NCBI GenBank assembly: GCA_000752215.1
Contig: CCFG01000017.1
Coordinates: 248,001-312,000, forward strand
Origin: a bacterium MS4
Lineage (GTDB): Bacteria; Bacillota; Clostridia; Oscillospirales; Acutalibacteraceae
DNA length: 64,000 nucleotides
Reading direction: 5' to 3'
Numbering within the stretch: the stretch's first letter is position 1; every line of letters begins with the position of its first letter. Shown here piece after piece: positions 50,867 to 59,747 of this stretch. The notes under the pieces are model-generated. The model searched no databases. It was not told the DNA's origin and saw only the letters and a list, made by a program, of their open reading frames with translations. A program made the position numbers and the translations under genes.

Positions 50867-51850
50867 TTATATACCATTTTCAAACATTGGCTCTATATAC
50901 TTTTTTATCAATTCTATTCTATCCTTGGCGTCCGGCATTAAAAGAGAAGCGATAGAAACAACCATCTGTTTATTCCTATTGACATAAATCACATTTCCGC
51001 CATCACCCAAAGCTGCATAGCTATCTCCGTCAATGATCCACCAAAGGTAGCCATAGGATAGATTGCCCCATTGGACGCAGCGGCTATGTTCCCTCGTGCT
51101 GTCAGTTATCCACCCGGTCGGTACAATCTGTTTGCCGTTCCACACACCGCCGTTTAAATACAGTTGGCCTATTTTTGCCATATCCACAGGTGTTAAAAAA
51201 AGGCCCCAGCTTGCCGTGTTTATCCCTTGGGGATCAACAGCCCAACCACTGGTGTTTTTATCACTCATTACAGCCATTTGCTCCTCTTTACTATGCAATA
51301 CCACATTGTGCGCAACATCGATTTCCAATGGAGAGAATAAATTTTCCCCAGCAAAATCAAGAATTGACTGCCCTGTGGCTTTCACAAGAATGCCTGACAA
51401 AATGTGGGTTCCTCCGATAGCAGAATAATTAAATTCCCCGACGGGCCCATCGCCGCCTAACAAATCCAGTGCATCCTGAATTGGGTTTCGGCTGGCAAAG
51501 AACTTTTCATATGGTTCCATCTTGTATTTATATGGAGCCGTCATGGTAAGTAAATTTTTAACCGTAACTTCCTGTATTGTCTTTTCACCGATTTCAACAG
51601 TGTAATCCGGAAAAAAGTCCAATACTTTCTGGTCGACGCTTTTGATGTATCCTTTATGAATGGCGATACCAATCAACACAGAAACCGCGCTCTTTGTTAC
51701 CGACGCCACGTGAATAGCATTATGGTAGGTGTACCCATTCCAGTAGTTTTCATATAACACTTTGCCGCTTTTCAGTACAACAATGCCCGCAATATTGCTG
51801 TAATCGCTGTTTATTATCTTTTGAAGCTCTTTAATTTTTTCTTGATTCAT
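50867..51850 (-). CDS. Serine hydrolase, class C beta-lactamase/esterase fold
   Basis: A 327-residue protein. The nucleophile motif is SVTK (VASVTKSAVSVLIG). The Tyr motif is FNYSAIGGTHIL (YSA instead of YxN), and the C-terminal LGDGGNVIYVN stands where KTG is in beta-lactamases. This pattern is usual for EstB- and DD-peptidase-like serine hydrolases, not for true beta-lactamases. There is no signal peptide, so it is probably cytoplasmic. It is more AT-rich than upstream genes and stands alone. Confidence 0.85.
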   Translation of the reverse strand: MNQEKIKELQKIINSDYSNIAGIVVLKSGKVLYENYWNGYTYHNAIHVASVTKSAVSVLIGIAIHKGYIKSVDQKVLDFFPDYTVEIGEKTIQEVTVKNLLTMTAPYKYKMEPYEKFFASRNPIQDALDLLGGDGPVGEFNYSAIGGTHILSGILVKATGQSILDFAGENLFSPLEIDVAHNVVLHSKEEQMAVMSDKNTSGWAVDPQGINTASWGLFLTPVDMAKIGQLYLNGGVWNGKQIVPTGWITDSTREHSRCVQWGNLSYGYLWWIIDGDSYAALGDGGNVIYVNRNKQMVVSIASLLMPDAKDRIELIKKYIEPMFENGI

Positions 51851-52029
51851 AAATTAATATCTCCTTTAAGTGAATAAAGGATATCCTTGAAATTAAGGAT
51901 ATATCCATTAAAAATCATTTGCAAGAACTTTTTTAAAATTAATAAAACTTGGCTGCCATTCGTAATAATTATTCTAATAGCTGGTTCTTATAAGGAGACG
52001 TTTGGTTTAGCTGTTGAAAACATAATAAA
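51851..52029. other. Gap upstream of the serine hydrolase
   Basis: AT-rich, no gene. AAGGATATCC and AAGGATATATCC (about 51886-51914) can form a hairpin in the serine-hydrolase leader. Nothing else is seen. Confidence 0.4.
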
Positions 52030-52057
52030 GAAGGCCTGAGAAACAACTCATGCCTTC
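52030..52057 (-). terminator. Terminator downstream of the MutS-like gene
   Basis: GAAGGC-TGAG and CTCA-GCCTTC arms (each with one unpaired base) are followed by TTTATT on the minus strand. It lies 117 bp past the stop. Confidence 0.6.
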
Positions 52058-52174
52058 AACACATTATATAATGAGAAACCTAATCAATTCCTCTGGTCAT
52101 ATTTTATTCTTTTTTACAACTCATCTGGATCTCTTTACAAAGAGAGAGCGGGTTGAACAATTTTCATTTATCCA

Positions 52175-53854
52175 TTAAAGATTGCCCCAATTTCCCGTTT
52201 GTTCAAAATCCTTCACCATGGTTTCTGCATTCTGAACGATTTCTTCATCAAAATTTATATAAGCGAGAAGTTTCACGGCATTCGTCGTTTTGGAAGGACC
52301 GGGCTTAATCAGATAGTCAAAAGCTATTCCTTCGCTGGTGATCTGTTCGTTGAAATGATAGTTTTCAAATTTTCCTTCTAAGATTTGAGTGAGTTCAACA
52401 TCGTGGGAAGCAACCAAGCAAAGGCATTTTTGTTGGTGTAAATACCTTAAAACAGCAGTCGACGCGGCAATGCGTTCCACGGTATTCGTACCTTTTAAAA
52501 TTTCATCTATATAACATAAACAGGGAACTCGTTTGACATGCTCCAACACGCGCTTCAGCGATTTTATCTCTGCTACGAAATAGCTCTCACCTGCGAGCAA
52601 ATCGTCCTTTACCGCCATTGAGGAAATCACTAATTGCCTCGGAGCCTGATATACCCGCGCCGTACAGGTATTCACCGCCATTGCCAAAATTCCGTTTACA
52701 GCCACTGCCTTGATAAAAGTCGATTTTCCGGAAGCGTTGGAACCAGTAATCAGGGTGTCCCCCGGGAATACCACACTATTGGGAACGGCATTCCGCAAAA
52801 GCGGATGATATAATTCCTGAACATTCAGTTGCATATCCTTTATAAAATGGGGTTTGCTATAAAACTGAAGGCTTTTCCGAAAAGAGAGAATGGCTATTGT
52901 TACATCCAAGTCAGCGATACTTTCACATAATTCCTTACACTGCTGTTTGTTTGCAGTAATAAGCCTGATCAGCTTATTATAATTTCGAATTTCATGAAGT
53001 GTTAACATGCGACCGAATTCCGAAATGGTATCCATATCGCTCATAATCATGCGGTTTTGGATGGAGCCGGACGCGGCTCCCTGCAGTCCGTGTAAAAGAG
53101 CCAGTTTTTCCCGCATCCCCTGCCGCAGAGCTGAAAGGCTCTCATCTTTTATCGTTTTGGTTTTCCTACAGATTTGCTTACAGCACCAAAGCACGGAGGA
53201 AAAGTAACGAACGGAAGGAATTTGCTGTTCGATCTTTCTTCTTGAGAAGAAGCTAATCATAATGTTGATGCAAAGAGAACCAACGACGCAAATCGTCCCC
53301 AATCCATAGTTAAAAGGGAAAAGAAGCAAAAAGGCGGCAGGCAGCCATGTAAAGACGTTATAAAGCCACATATGATTCAATTTGTAAATTTCAGGGGTAC
53401 TGATGAATTCGATTAATCCGTTATAATTGCTTTTTCCCAGTCTGCCTAAGTACATCTGCAGTTGCAAACGCAGCGCAGGTTCCCGGTCAAGGCAATCCAT
53501 CAATGCCTCGCGGCGATCCGATTCTTTCTGGTTTGAGAAGCTGTGCAAAATAATATAGAGGTATTCCTCCCCTAACGAAGTTTGGCACGAATCCAGCCGC
53601 GAAAACACCCGATCCATTTCAAGGTCGTTCCACGTGATGTTGTCAATCATTTTGAATGTATCCTGACTTGTACAGTACTTCCAGGGTCTGGAAATGCTGT
53701 CAAACTCCAGGTCTTCAGTGTCAGGCATTCCGCCAAATTGCTCTGAAGTGCTTTCCCGCAGCTTTTTCTGTGCAGAGCGGGCGGATAGCATCATCGCAGC
53801 AGTGATAATAACGATGAAAACGACCACTATTATTCCAATGATATAACCATCCAA
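52175..53854 (-). CDS. Membrane-anchored MutS-like ATPase
   Basis: A 559-residue protein. One N-terminal membrane segment (IIVVVFIVIITAAMML) and a hydrophobic hairpin at about 170-205 anchor it. A helical clamp-like core follows. A MutS domain V closes the protein: Walker A GSNASGKSTFIKA near 375, Walker B LCYIDEILKGTNTVERI and LVASHDVELTQ. The mismatch-recognition domain I is absent, so it is not a classical repair protein. Such MutS-family relatives occur in Firmicutes, but their job is not settled. Single gene ahead of flavodoxin-type genes. Confidence 0.82.
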   Translation of the reverse strand: MDGYIIGIIVVVFIVIITAAMMLSARSAQKKLRESTSEQFGGMPDTEDLEFDSISRPWKYCTSQDTFKMIDNITWNDLEMDRVFSRLDSCQTSLGEEYLYIILHSFSNQKESDRREALMDCLDREPALRLQLQMYLGRLGKSNYNGLIEFISTPEIYKLNHMWLYNVFTWLPAAFLLLFPFNYGLGTICVVGSLCINIMISFFSRRKIEQQIPSVRYFSSVLWCCKQICRKTKTIKDESLSALRQGMREKLALLHGLQGAASGSIQNRMIMSDMDTISEFGRMLTLHEIRNYNKLIRLITANKQQCKELCESIADLDVTIAILSFRKSLQFYSKPHFIKDMQLNVQELYHPLLRNAVPNSVVFPGDTLITGSNASGKSTFIKAVAVNGILAMAVNTCTARVYQAPRQLVISSMAVKDDLLAGESYFVAEIKSLKRVLEHVKRVPCLCYIDEILKGTNTVERIAASTAVLRYLHQQKCLCLVASHDVELTQILEGKFENYHFNEQITSEGIAFDYLIKPGPSKTTNAVKLLAYINFDEEIVQNAETMVKDFEQTGNWGNL

Positions 53855-53889
53855 AATGGATACCCTCTTTGAATTTGATAAATTAGTCC

Positions 53890-54498
53890 CTACCTTTTGC
53901 CCCTGTTCGCCTTAAATCCCTGCCTCCAGCCCATTTCACCCATAACTTTATATAGAAACCTGGGAAAATCAATTGAAATATAAAGGTTATCGCCCGTGGA
54001 ATGTGATAATACGGCATTCGCAAGTGTCCGGCAGGCGCTTCCAAGCGTACTTTTGGGGCCTTTGCCCAGCGGTATGCCTTTCATGGAACTTAATGCGGGG
54101 CCTCCTCCGAAGCCGATACCCATTCCCCAAACAAATCCCATTTTGTCACACCAATTTTTCAGTATCGCCAATGCGTTGCGGTTCTGTTTACCCTCATAAA
54201 ATCCTGAATTGGAAATACCATATACATAAATATCCTTATTCTCAATACCGAGCTGTTCCATCTGGAAAAGGCAGGAAACCAAATGGGAGGGTATGCCATC
54301 CACGTAGAGCGGAAAGAAAAAAATCCACGCCTCACAGCCGCAGAGCTCTTTGATTTCCTCCTCGTCAATGGACGGCCTGTTCATTGTAAAGCTTTTAACA
54401 GTATGCTCGCCCGGCAATAAACCTTTAAAATCACTGAGCAAAGCCCGGCTTGCACTCTCCGATCTTTTGGGGCTTGCGTTTATCAGCGCGATATTCAT
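53890..54498 (-). CDS. Flavodoxin-fold NAD(P)H-dependent oxidoreductase
   Basis: A 202-residue protein. The N-terminal NIALINASPKRSESASRALL is the FMN-phosphate loop. EAWIFFFPLYVDGIPSHL and YGISNSGFYEGKQN follow the NADPH-dependent FMN reductase pattern. Its ATG overlaps the stop of the preceding flavodoxin gene (ATGA), so the two are coupled. Substrate unknown. Confidence 0.78.
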   Translation of the reverse strand: MNIALINASPKRSESASRALLSDFKGLLPGEHTVKSFTMNRPSIDEEEIKELCGCEAWIFFFPLYVDGIPSHLVSCLFQMEQLGIENKDIYVYGISNSGFYEGKQNRNALAILKNWCDKMGFVWGMGIGFGGGPALSSMKGIPLGKGPKSTLGSACRTLANAVLSHSTGDNLYISIDFPRFLYKVMGEMGWRQGFKANRGKR

Positions 54499-54986
54499 AA
54501 CGGCAGCGCCTCCCTTGCCTCATCGGCGGAATTAAAAAACAAAACCCTGTTCACCCTGCCGTCATAGTTCAGCGCATTCGCCGTTACCAGGCTTTGGGCC
54601 GTCTTCATTTCGTCCTCAGTAATATTCCCGCCGTAAAAGTATACAGTCATATTTATCACATTGACGTATCTTCGCTTGTGGTGCATTTCACCGCTTCTTA
54701 TCACAAAATGGGGTGAAATATATGAAATGGCTCTGTCAAGAACGTTTTTCACAAAGGGGCTGAAGCCGCCGTAAAAACACTTGCTTATAATAAGCAAGTC
54801 GTCGCATTGACTGAACAGCTTGCCTATGTTTTCATACCCATCCTTGATGACGCATTGCCCCGGGGTTTTTATCCAGCATCCAAAACAGCCTATACAGTTA
54901 TGTATGCTTCCGTCATCCGTGATTACCCTTTGGCTGGTATTTTGCGCCGATTGCAGCTCTTTAATGTCTGTTATGACCAGTCTCAT
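54495..54986 (-). CDS. Flavodoxin family protein with NCIGCFGCW motif
   Basis: A 163-residue protein. HNCIGCFGCWIKTPGQCVIKD is the Cys-rich loop of NADPH-dependent FMN reductases. LLIISKCFYGGFSPFVKNVL and the later HKRRYVN complete the fold. The N-terminus (MRLVITDIKE) lacks the usual GSPR FMN loop, which seems typical of this subgroup. It overlaps the next gene by four bases. The ribosome site is weak. Confidence 0.75.
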   Translation of the reverse strand: MRLVITDIKELQSAQNTSQRVITDDGSIHNCIGCFGCWIKTPGQCVIKDGYENIGKLFSQCDDLLIISKCFYGGFSPFVKNVLDRAISYISPHFVIRSGEMHHKRRYVNVINMTVYFYGGNITEDEMKTAQSLVTANALNYDGRVNRVLFFNSADEAREALPL

Positions 54987-55207
54987 TCAATATCACCCAT
55001 AACTCTCATTTAACTTAAAACTGATTACCTCCGGCAACCGGTTTTCTTATGTCCATTTTACTCCCATATTTGTTCCAAAACAAGCGACATAAAGGAGGTT
55101 TGTCTTAAATGAGATTAGTGATCGCATAGCAGTCTCCGCCAAGCACCCACGATGCGATTTGTATACAGAATGGTGTCTGTATCGAGCTCTGTGGGAATTG
55201 AGGATAA

Positions 55208-55744
55208 TCAGATGGAATCCATCACAGAGAATTGTTTGATTCTTTCTACCGCCATCTTCATCAGCCGGTTTACATCCTCTTCATTGATTTTGTAAGCGGA
55301 AGTCTCCTTGCGTGTCGTTGAATTGTCCGGGGAAAGCAAGTCCGCAATATGCTGATCTACCAGTATGACGGGCTGTTTCCCCGTTCTCTGCAGAAGCTCG
55401 TTTGACAGCTTCGGGTTTTTGCCGTCGGCCCCGCCGCTGATGGATAAAAAACCATACGGTTTTGGATTTTGCTTCAGATCGTTTATGTACATCCGAAGCG
55501 GAGAGGCCACCTTGCCCATCCAGACGGGCCCGAAAAAAAGGATGAGATCATATTTCCGCAGAGAATCCGGGGCGGGCTGAACCTGCGGCGTCCGGGAAAA
55601 AAGCATATCCAGAACGATAGACACCATTGTGACGGGCTTCCGTACGGTTACCTTGATATGTTTTGCCACCAGTTTCCTCGCCACGCTTTCCGCAAGAGCT
55701 TCATTATTGCCCGTGTAAGAGTATGATAAAATCGCAATATTCAT
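55208..55744 (-). CDS. Flavodoxin-like protein
   Basis: A 178-residue protein. ILSYSYTGNNEALAESVARK is the FMN-phosphate loop of flavodoxins; LILFFGPVWMGKVASPLRMY and FLSISGGADGKN are the other flavin loops. The ATG at 55744 is 6 nt behind AGGAGG. Third of four flavodoxin-fold genes in a row. Electron transfer or quinone reduction is possible. Confidence 0.78.
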   Translation of the reverse strand: MNIAILSYSYTGNNEALAESVARKLVAKHIKVTVRKPVTMVSIVLDMLFSRTPQVQPAPDSLRKYDLILFFGPVWMGKVASPLRMYINDLKQNPKPYGFLSISGGADGKNPKLSNELLQRTGKQPVILVDQHIADLLSPDNSTTRKETSAYKINEEDVNRLMKMAVERIKQFSVMDSI

Positions 55745-55837
55745 TGGAGTCCTCCTCATTCCGCCTTATTTCTGTATTAATAGAAATTCTGTTCTTTTTT
55801 AGTTTGCCCGTTCCCTATCTTTCTCTTTGTCCCGCCT

Positions 55838-56077
55838 TAAAAGCAGAACGGAGAATATGACAATCCATTACGTACAATCTGATCGGGGCATCAATCGCAA
55901 TTAGCTCGCTGGCGGTTTGTGATACGGGGCTATACTCGTGCCACATAACGGATGCGGTTATATCGGTGACGAGATAGAGAATTGAAGATACGTCCCCAAC
56001 GTAATCAAAACCGTTTGAAGCTTGTTTAATACCTGCCGCTTTTCCCCTGGAACATGATCATTAGTCGTATAATTCAT
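55838..56077 (-). pseudogene. Frameshifted, truncated DUF998-type membrane protein
   Basis: The frame starts at ATG 56077 (MNYTTNDHVPGEKRQVLNK) and stops early. One frame over, from about 56000, the sequence reads VSSILYLVTDITASVMWHEY and SPVSQTASELIAIDAPIRLY, which resembles the N-terminus of DUF998 proteins (SQTxSELxAIGAPTR). A one-base deletion near GGGGAC explains the shift, and the rest of the protein is missing. Confidence 0.6.
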
Positions 56078-56123
56078 ATTTTTCTGTCCTTTAAAACATG
56101 AATTTACCGGCCTTCGGCTTGTT

Positions 56124-56732
56124 TCACTGTTTATTCTCAGCGTCTGGCGGTGTGTCCGCGGAGCAGTCCATAAGCCCCTTCATCGTGAATTCGGCCAGGT
56201 ATTCGATCAGACGCGGAAAATAATCAAGCCCGATTTCATTCTTATGTGTTTCCGTGACAACCAACGCGGTGAAAATCGCCATAATCATTTCGGCGTCGAT
56301 ATCCCGCCGCATCCTTCCCTCGGCCTGCCATTTTCTCACAATCTCGATAAAGCTGCTGTAGAGAAAATCCACGCGTCCCAGCCCGTTTTCTTCCCGGAAT
56401 TTCTTTTCAATTTTGCTGAAAGACTCCCTATCGTACCATTGGCGCAGGATAGGATTTTTGTTCATGCCCTCTAAGTTCAACCGCAGCATCCGCCGGACGA
56501 CCTGTATAGGATCAGCATCAATATCCAGACCCTCCATGATACTTTTTTTCAGAGCAACGTTTTCGTCGTTGTAAATATCCAGAAACAAGGCTTCCTTCGA
56601 GGGATAGTAATTATAAAACGTGCCCGCTGCCATTCCCGCCATTTTCATGATTTCGGCGACATTGGTATCCTTAAAACCTTTTGTGCTGAATAAATGCTTC
56701 CCACAGCGATAGATTTCCGCTTTCCTGTCCAT
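56124..56732 (-). CDS. TetR/AcrR-family regulator
   Basis: A 202-residue regulator. The HTH is GKHLFSTKGFKDTNVAEIMK and GMAAGTFYNYYPSKEALFLD. The C-terminal domain has no recognised effector. It follows the flavin oxidoreductase by 32 bp in the same operon, behind a promoter carrying a 42-bp perfect palindrome, so it is very likely an autorepressor that responds to a substrate of the flavoprotein. An AGGAGG site precedes the ATG. Confidence 0.85.
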   Translation of the reverse strand: MDRKAEIYRCGKHLFSTKGFKDTNVAEIMKMAGMAAGTFYNYYPSKEALFLDIYNDENVALKKSIMEGLDIDADPIQVVRRMLRLNLEGMNKNPILRQWYDRESFSKIEKKFREENGLGRVDFLYSSFIEIVRKWQAEGRMRRDIDAEMIMAIFTALVVTETHKNEIGLDYFPRLIEYLAEFTMKGLMDCSADTPPDAENKQ

Positions 56733-56764
56733 TTTTATCCTCCTGTAGTGCAGTGATACATATT

Positions 56765-57526
56765 TTAAAGTGCCATTCTTCTTCCTATAAAATCAAAGAA
56801 GCGCCCCATTGCCTTTTTGAAAAGCCCCAATGATGCAGGGTAATAGTAATCAGACTCAAACCAACCGATTTCCTTGAAATAATAATAATCCCGATATTCT
56901 CCACTTTGCAGCCTGCATATCATGGTTCGTGTCATACGGAACATCATAAGCCTGAAAAGAGAAGGGGACGGAGTGCCGTTCATCAGCGCTTTATAAAAGG
57001 CCGCCGCTGCCTTTTTTATTTTCCTGTTATTTTTCCCGCGCATGGCTTCCGTGGTGGGCTCCAGCGTTTGCAGGACACAGCCGCGGGATGCATGAAATCC
57101 TAGATTTTCACCCATGCTGCTCAGATACTTCACGATTTTGTTACCGCCGAAAACGCCTTGTGTGACAATCGCCGTACAAGCCTTGCCCCAAAAGCACGGC
57201 CTGTGAAAAATAAAGGCCAGCCTGTCAAACAGATTCTTCATCCGTGCGGAAACATGGAATGCATAATTGGGGGAGGCAAAGACCACTCCATCCGACCGGC
57301 TTATTTTTTCAATTAGGATATCCCGATCGTCCTTCAGGGGGCAATATTCCTCTCCCTTGTCAAAGCACAGCTTGCAGCCCGTGCAAAATTCAAGGTTGTA
57401 ATCATGTAAAAAAATGGTTTCAAATTCAATCCCGCCATACGATTTTAAGTACTCTCCAAATTTGAGGACGGCGTCGTAAGTTCCTTTCTTCCGCTGACTT
57501 CCGATCAATGCGATAATCTTTTTCAT
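56765..57526 (-). CDS. Flavodoxin-fold NADPH-dependent oxidoreductase
   Basis: A 253-residue protein. IIALIGSQRKKGTYDAVLKF is the FMN loop and EFCTGCKLCFDKGEEYCPLKD the Cys-rich segment; GVVFASPNYAFHVSARMKNL follows. A C-terminal extension of about 80 residues (MMFRMTRTMICRLQ and the GWFESDYYYP region) is seen in the longer group of these enzymes. The ATG at 57526 is spaced 6 nt behind GGAGG. First gene of the operon with the TetR regulator. Confidence 0.8.
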   Translation of the reverse strand: MKKIIALIGSQRKKGTYDAVLKFGEYLKSYGGIEFETIFLHDYNLEFCTGCKLCFDKGEEYCPLKDDRDILIEKISRSDGVVFASPNYAFHVSARMKNLFDRLAFIFHRPCFWGKACTAIVTQGVFGGNKIVKYLSSMGENLGFHASRGCVLQTLEPTTEAMRGKNNRKIKKAAAAFYKALMNGTPSPSLFRLMMFRMTRTMICRLQSGEYRDYYYFKEIGWFESDYYYPASLGLFKKAMGRFFDFIGRRMAL

Positions 57527-57552
57527 GTACGGCCTCCAATGCAATAAAAAAT

Positions 57553-57622
57553 TCATATCATGAATGAATTTTATAATATTCATTCATGATATGATAATAG
57601 CATAGGATTATTGGGATGTCAA
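57553..57622 (-). promoter_or_regulatory. Promoter with 17-bp-arm palindromic TetR operator
   Basis: On the minus strand TTGACA (57622-57617), a 17-bp spacer and TATTAT (57599-57594) form the promoter. Immediately downstream TCATATCATGAATGAAT (57553-57569) and ATTCATTCATGATATGA (57578-57594) form a perfect inverted repeat with an 8-nt centre, spanning the transcription start. Confidence 0.85.
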
Positions 57623-57750
57623 CTGCGCATTATCATCATAAATTCCTCATATGTCCTGTCTGATGCAAAATTGGAGTATAAACTGAGGCTGTCCTTGCAG
57701 AACATGTCAATATTGGAAAATTGCGTTTAGTGTTGGCTTAAATGTAAGAT

Positions 57751-57787
57751 ACCACGCTGCCTGAATTCGAAATTCAGGCAGCGTGGT
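57751..57787 (-). terminator. Hairpin after the peptide-transporter operon
   Basis: ACCACGCTGCCTGAATT pairs perfectly with AATTCAGGCAGCGTGGT. The minus-strand flank has only a weak T-run. It starts 15 bp past the OppF stop. Confidence 0.75.
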
Positions 57788-57801
57788 GAAGCATTACAAT
57801 T

Positions 57802-58767
57802 TCAAAACAGATGGCACGCAACTTGATGGTCTTCATTTGCCTGACGAAGCTCCGGTACTTGTTCACGGCAAATATCTTTCGCAAAAGGACATCTGGTATG
57901 GAATCGGCACCCGGACGGCGGTTTTTCCGGGCTGGGAATATCCCCTTTCAGCTCAATGCGATGGCGGTCAAGAGTGGGGTCTGGGATCGGTACGGCAGAT
58001 AAAAGTGCTTTGGTATAAGGATGAACCGGATTAGAAAACAGTTCATCCCGAGTAGCCAGTTCCACAATAATACCGAGGTACATAATGGCAATTCTGGAGC
58101 AGAGGTGTTCCACAATACTGAGGTCGTGAGAAATAAAGAGATAGGAAAGTTCCCGCTGTTCCCGTAAATCACTGAATAAATTGATGATTTGGGCTTGAAT
58201 CGAAACATCCAGCGACGAGACCGGCTCATCCGCCACAATAAAATCCGGATTCAGCGCCATGGCTCGCGCAATGACGATGCGCTGACGCTGGCCCCCGGAA
58301 AACTCATGCGGGTAGCGGTCCATAAAACGGGGAGCCATTCCGCACATAGTGAGAATATTTCCGACCTTATCATCAACGTCCGATTTCGTAGCCAGGCCAT
58401 GCTCCAGCAAAGGTTCGCCGATCGCGTCCCCGATCCTAATTTTTGGGTTCAACGAGCTGTATGGATCCTGAAAAATGTATTGCATTCTGGTACGCAGGTG
58501 AACGAGCTCTTTTTTGCTGATCGTATGGATATCTTTCCCATCAAAAAGGATTTGTCCGGAAGTCTTTTCGTGCATGCGCAAAATGGTCTGTCCCAGCGTT
58601 GATTTGCCGCTGCCCGATTCGCCCACAAGACCGAACGCCTCCCCTTTTTCAATCTGAAGGCTGATTCCGTCCACAGCCTTTATATAGCCCGTCGGCTTTC
58701 CGAAAAAACTGCTCTTAATGGGAAAGTACTTTTTTAAATCATTAATTTGTACCAGAGGCTGACTCAT
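57802..58767 (-). CDS. Oligopeptide ABC transporter ATPase (OppF-like)
   Basis: A 321-residue ATPase. Walker A is GLVGESGSGKSTLG, the signature is FSGGQRQRI, Walker B is FIVADEPVSSLD and the H-loop ISHDL. A C-terminal Cys motif (CRFHTRCPFAKDICRE) is typical of Opp/Dpp ATPases. The ATG at 58767 follows AAGGAGAACTCA and overlaps the end of the OppD gene by 26 bp. Last gene of a five-gene operon oppA-B-C-D-F. Confidence 0.92.
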   Translation of the reverse strand: MSQPLVQINDLKKYFPIKSSFFGKPTGYIKAVDGISLQIEKGEAFGLVGESGSGKSTLGQTILRMHEKTSGQILFDGKDIHTISKKELVHLRTRMQYIFQDPYSSLNPKIRIGDAIGEPLLEHGLATKSDVDDKVGNILTMCGMAPRFMDRYPHEFSGGQRQRIVIARAMALNPDFIVADEPVSSLDVSIQAQIINLFSDLREQRELSYLFISHDLSIVEHLCSRIAIMYLGIIVELATRDELFSNPVHPYTKALLSAVPIPDPTLDRHRIELKGDIPSPEKPPSGCRFHTRCPFAKDICREQVPELRQANEDHQVACHLF

Positions 58768-59743
58768 TGAGTTCTCCTTTCTCATACAGCCAGCAAGCGG
58801 TATTATGCTGACTGCCGTCTGAAAGATAAGGCGGATATTTTTCCTTGCAAATATCCAAACATTCCTCACAGCGGTCACAAAAATAGCAATTCTGGCCCAG
58901 TTCCGATAAATCCGGGACCTGGCCTCGAATAGAATACAGGCGGTCCTGGTGCTGCCCGATAATGGGTCGGGACTTCAAAAGCCCTTTGGTGTACGGATGC
59001 CGGGGATTTTGAAAAAGATCAATTATGGGCGCTTCTTCAATTTTCTTCCCTGCGTACATTACAATGACATAATCCGCGATTTCGGCAACAACTCCCAAAT
59101 CATGCGTAATGAAAAGAATTGACATATCGGACTCGTCTCGAATCCCTTTCAGCAAATCCAAAACCTGTGCCTGAATCGTTACATCCAATGCGGTGGTCGG
59201 TTCATCTGCAATCAACAGACTTGGATCGCAACTGAGTGCAATTGCGATCATGACTCTTTGCAGCATACCGCCGCTCAGTTCGTGGGGATAAGAAGTCATA
59301 ATCTGCTCTGCACGCGGCAGATCAACCCGTTCAATTAATCCGACCGCTTTTTTCCACGCTTGCTTTTCATCCAGCAGCGTGTGCTCCACGATGGTTTCTA
59401 CAATCTGACGACCGATAGTAAATACCGGGTTCAAAGAAGTCATTGGTTCCTGAAATATCATGGAAATCTGGTTGCCGCGCAGATTGTGAAGGTCTTTTGT
59501 ATTCATTTTCAGAACATCCTGCTCCTGAAACAGGACTTCCCCGCCGAGGATTTTCCCGGGGTCGCTGATCAGGCGAAGCAGAGAAAGTGCCGTTACGCTT
59601 TTTCCGCAGCCGGATTCCCCGACAATGCAGACGATTTTGCCTTTCGGTATGGAAAAGGAAACGTCGTCGACTGCTCTGCTGATTCTGCTATCCACATAAA
59701 AGTAGGTTTGCAGATGATTCACACGGATAATCGGTTCCTCCAT
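58742..59743 (-). CDS. Oligopeptide ABC transporter ATPase (OppD-like)
   Basis: A 333-residue ATPase. Walker A is IVGESGCGKSVTALSLL, the signature is LSGGMLQRVMIA, Walker B is LLIADEPTTALD, then THDLGVVAEI. The C-terminal CYFCDRCEECLDICKEKYP is the Cys-rich oligopeptide-type tail, probably a 4Fe-4S site as in DppD-like proteins. It pairs with the OppF-like ATPase to drive peptide import. Confidence 0.92.
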   Translation of the reverse strand: MEEPIIRVNHLQTYFYVDSRISRAVDDVSFSIPKGKIVCIVGESGCGKSVTALSLLRLISDPGKILGGEVLFQEQDVLKMNTKDLHNLRGNQISMIFQEPMTSLNPVFTIGRQIVETIVEHTLLDEKQAWKKAVGLIERVDLPRAEQIMTSYPHELSGGMLQRVMIAIALSCDPSLLIADEPTTALDVTIQAQVLDLLKGIRDESDMSILFITHDLGVVAEIADYVIVMYAGKKIEEAPIIDLFQNPRHPYTKGLLKSRPIIGQHQDRLYSIRGQVPDLSELGQNCYFCDRCEECLDICKEKYPPYLSDGSQHNTACWLYEKGELNESASGTN

Positions 59744-59747
59744 TTGC

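Noticed and set aside
50867-51850. True class C beta-lactamase
   Set aside because: The YxN motif is YSA, the KTG motif is absent, and there is no signal peptide, so a general serine hydrolase is more likely.
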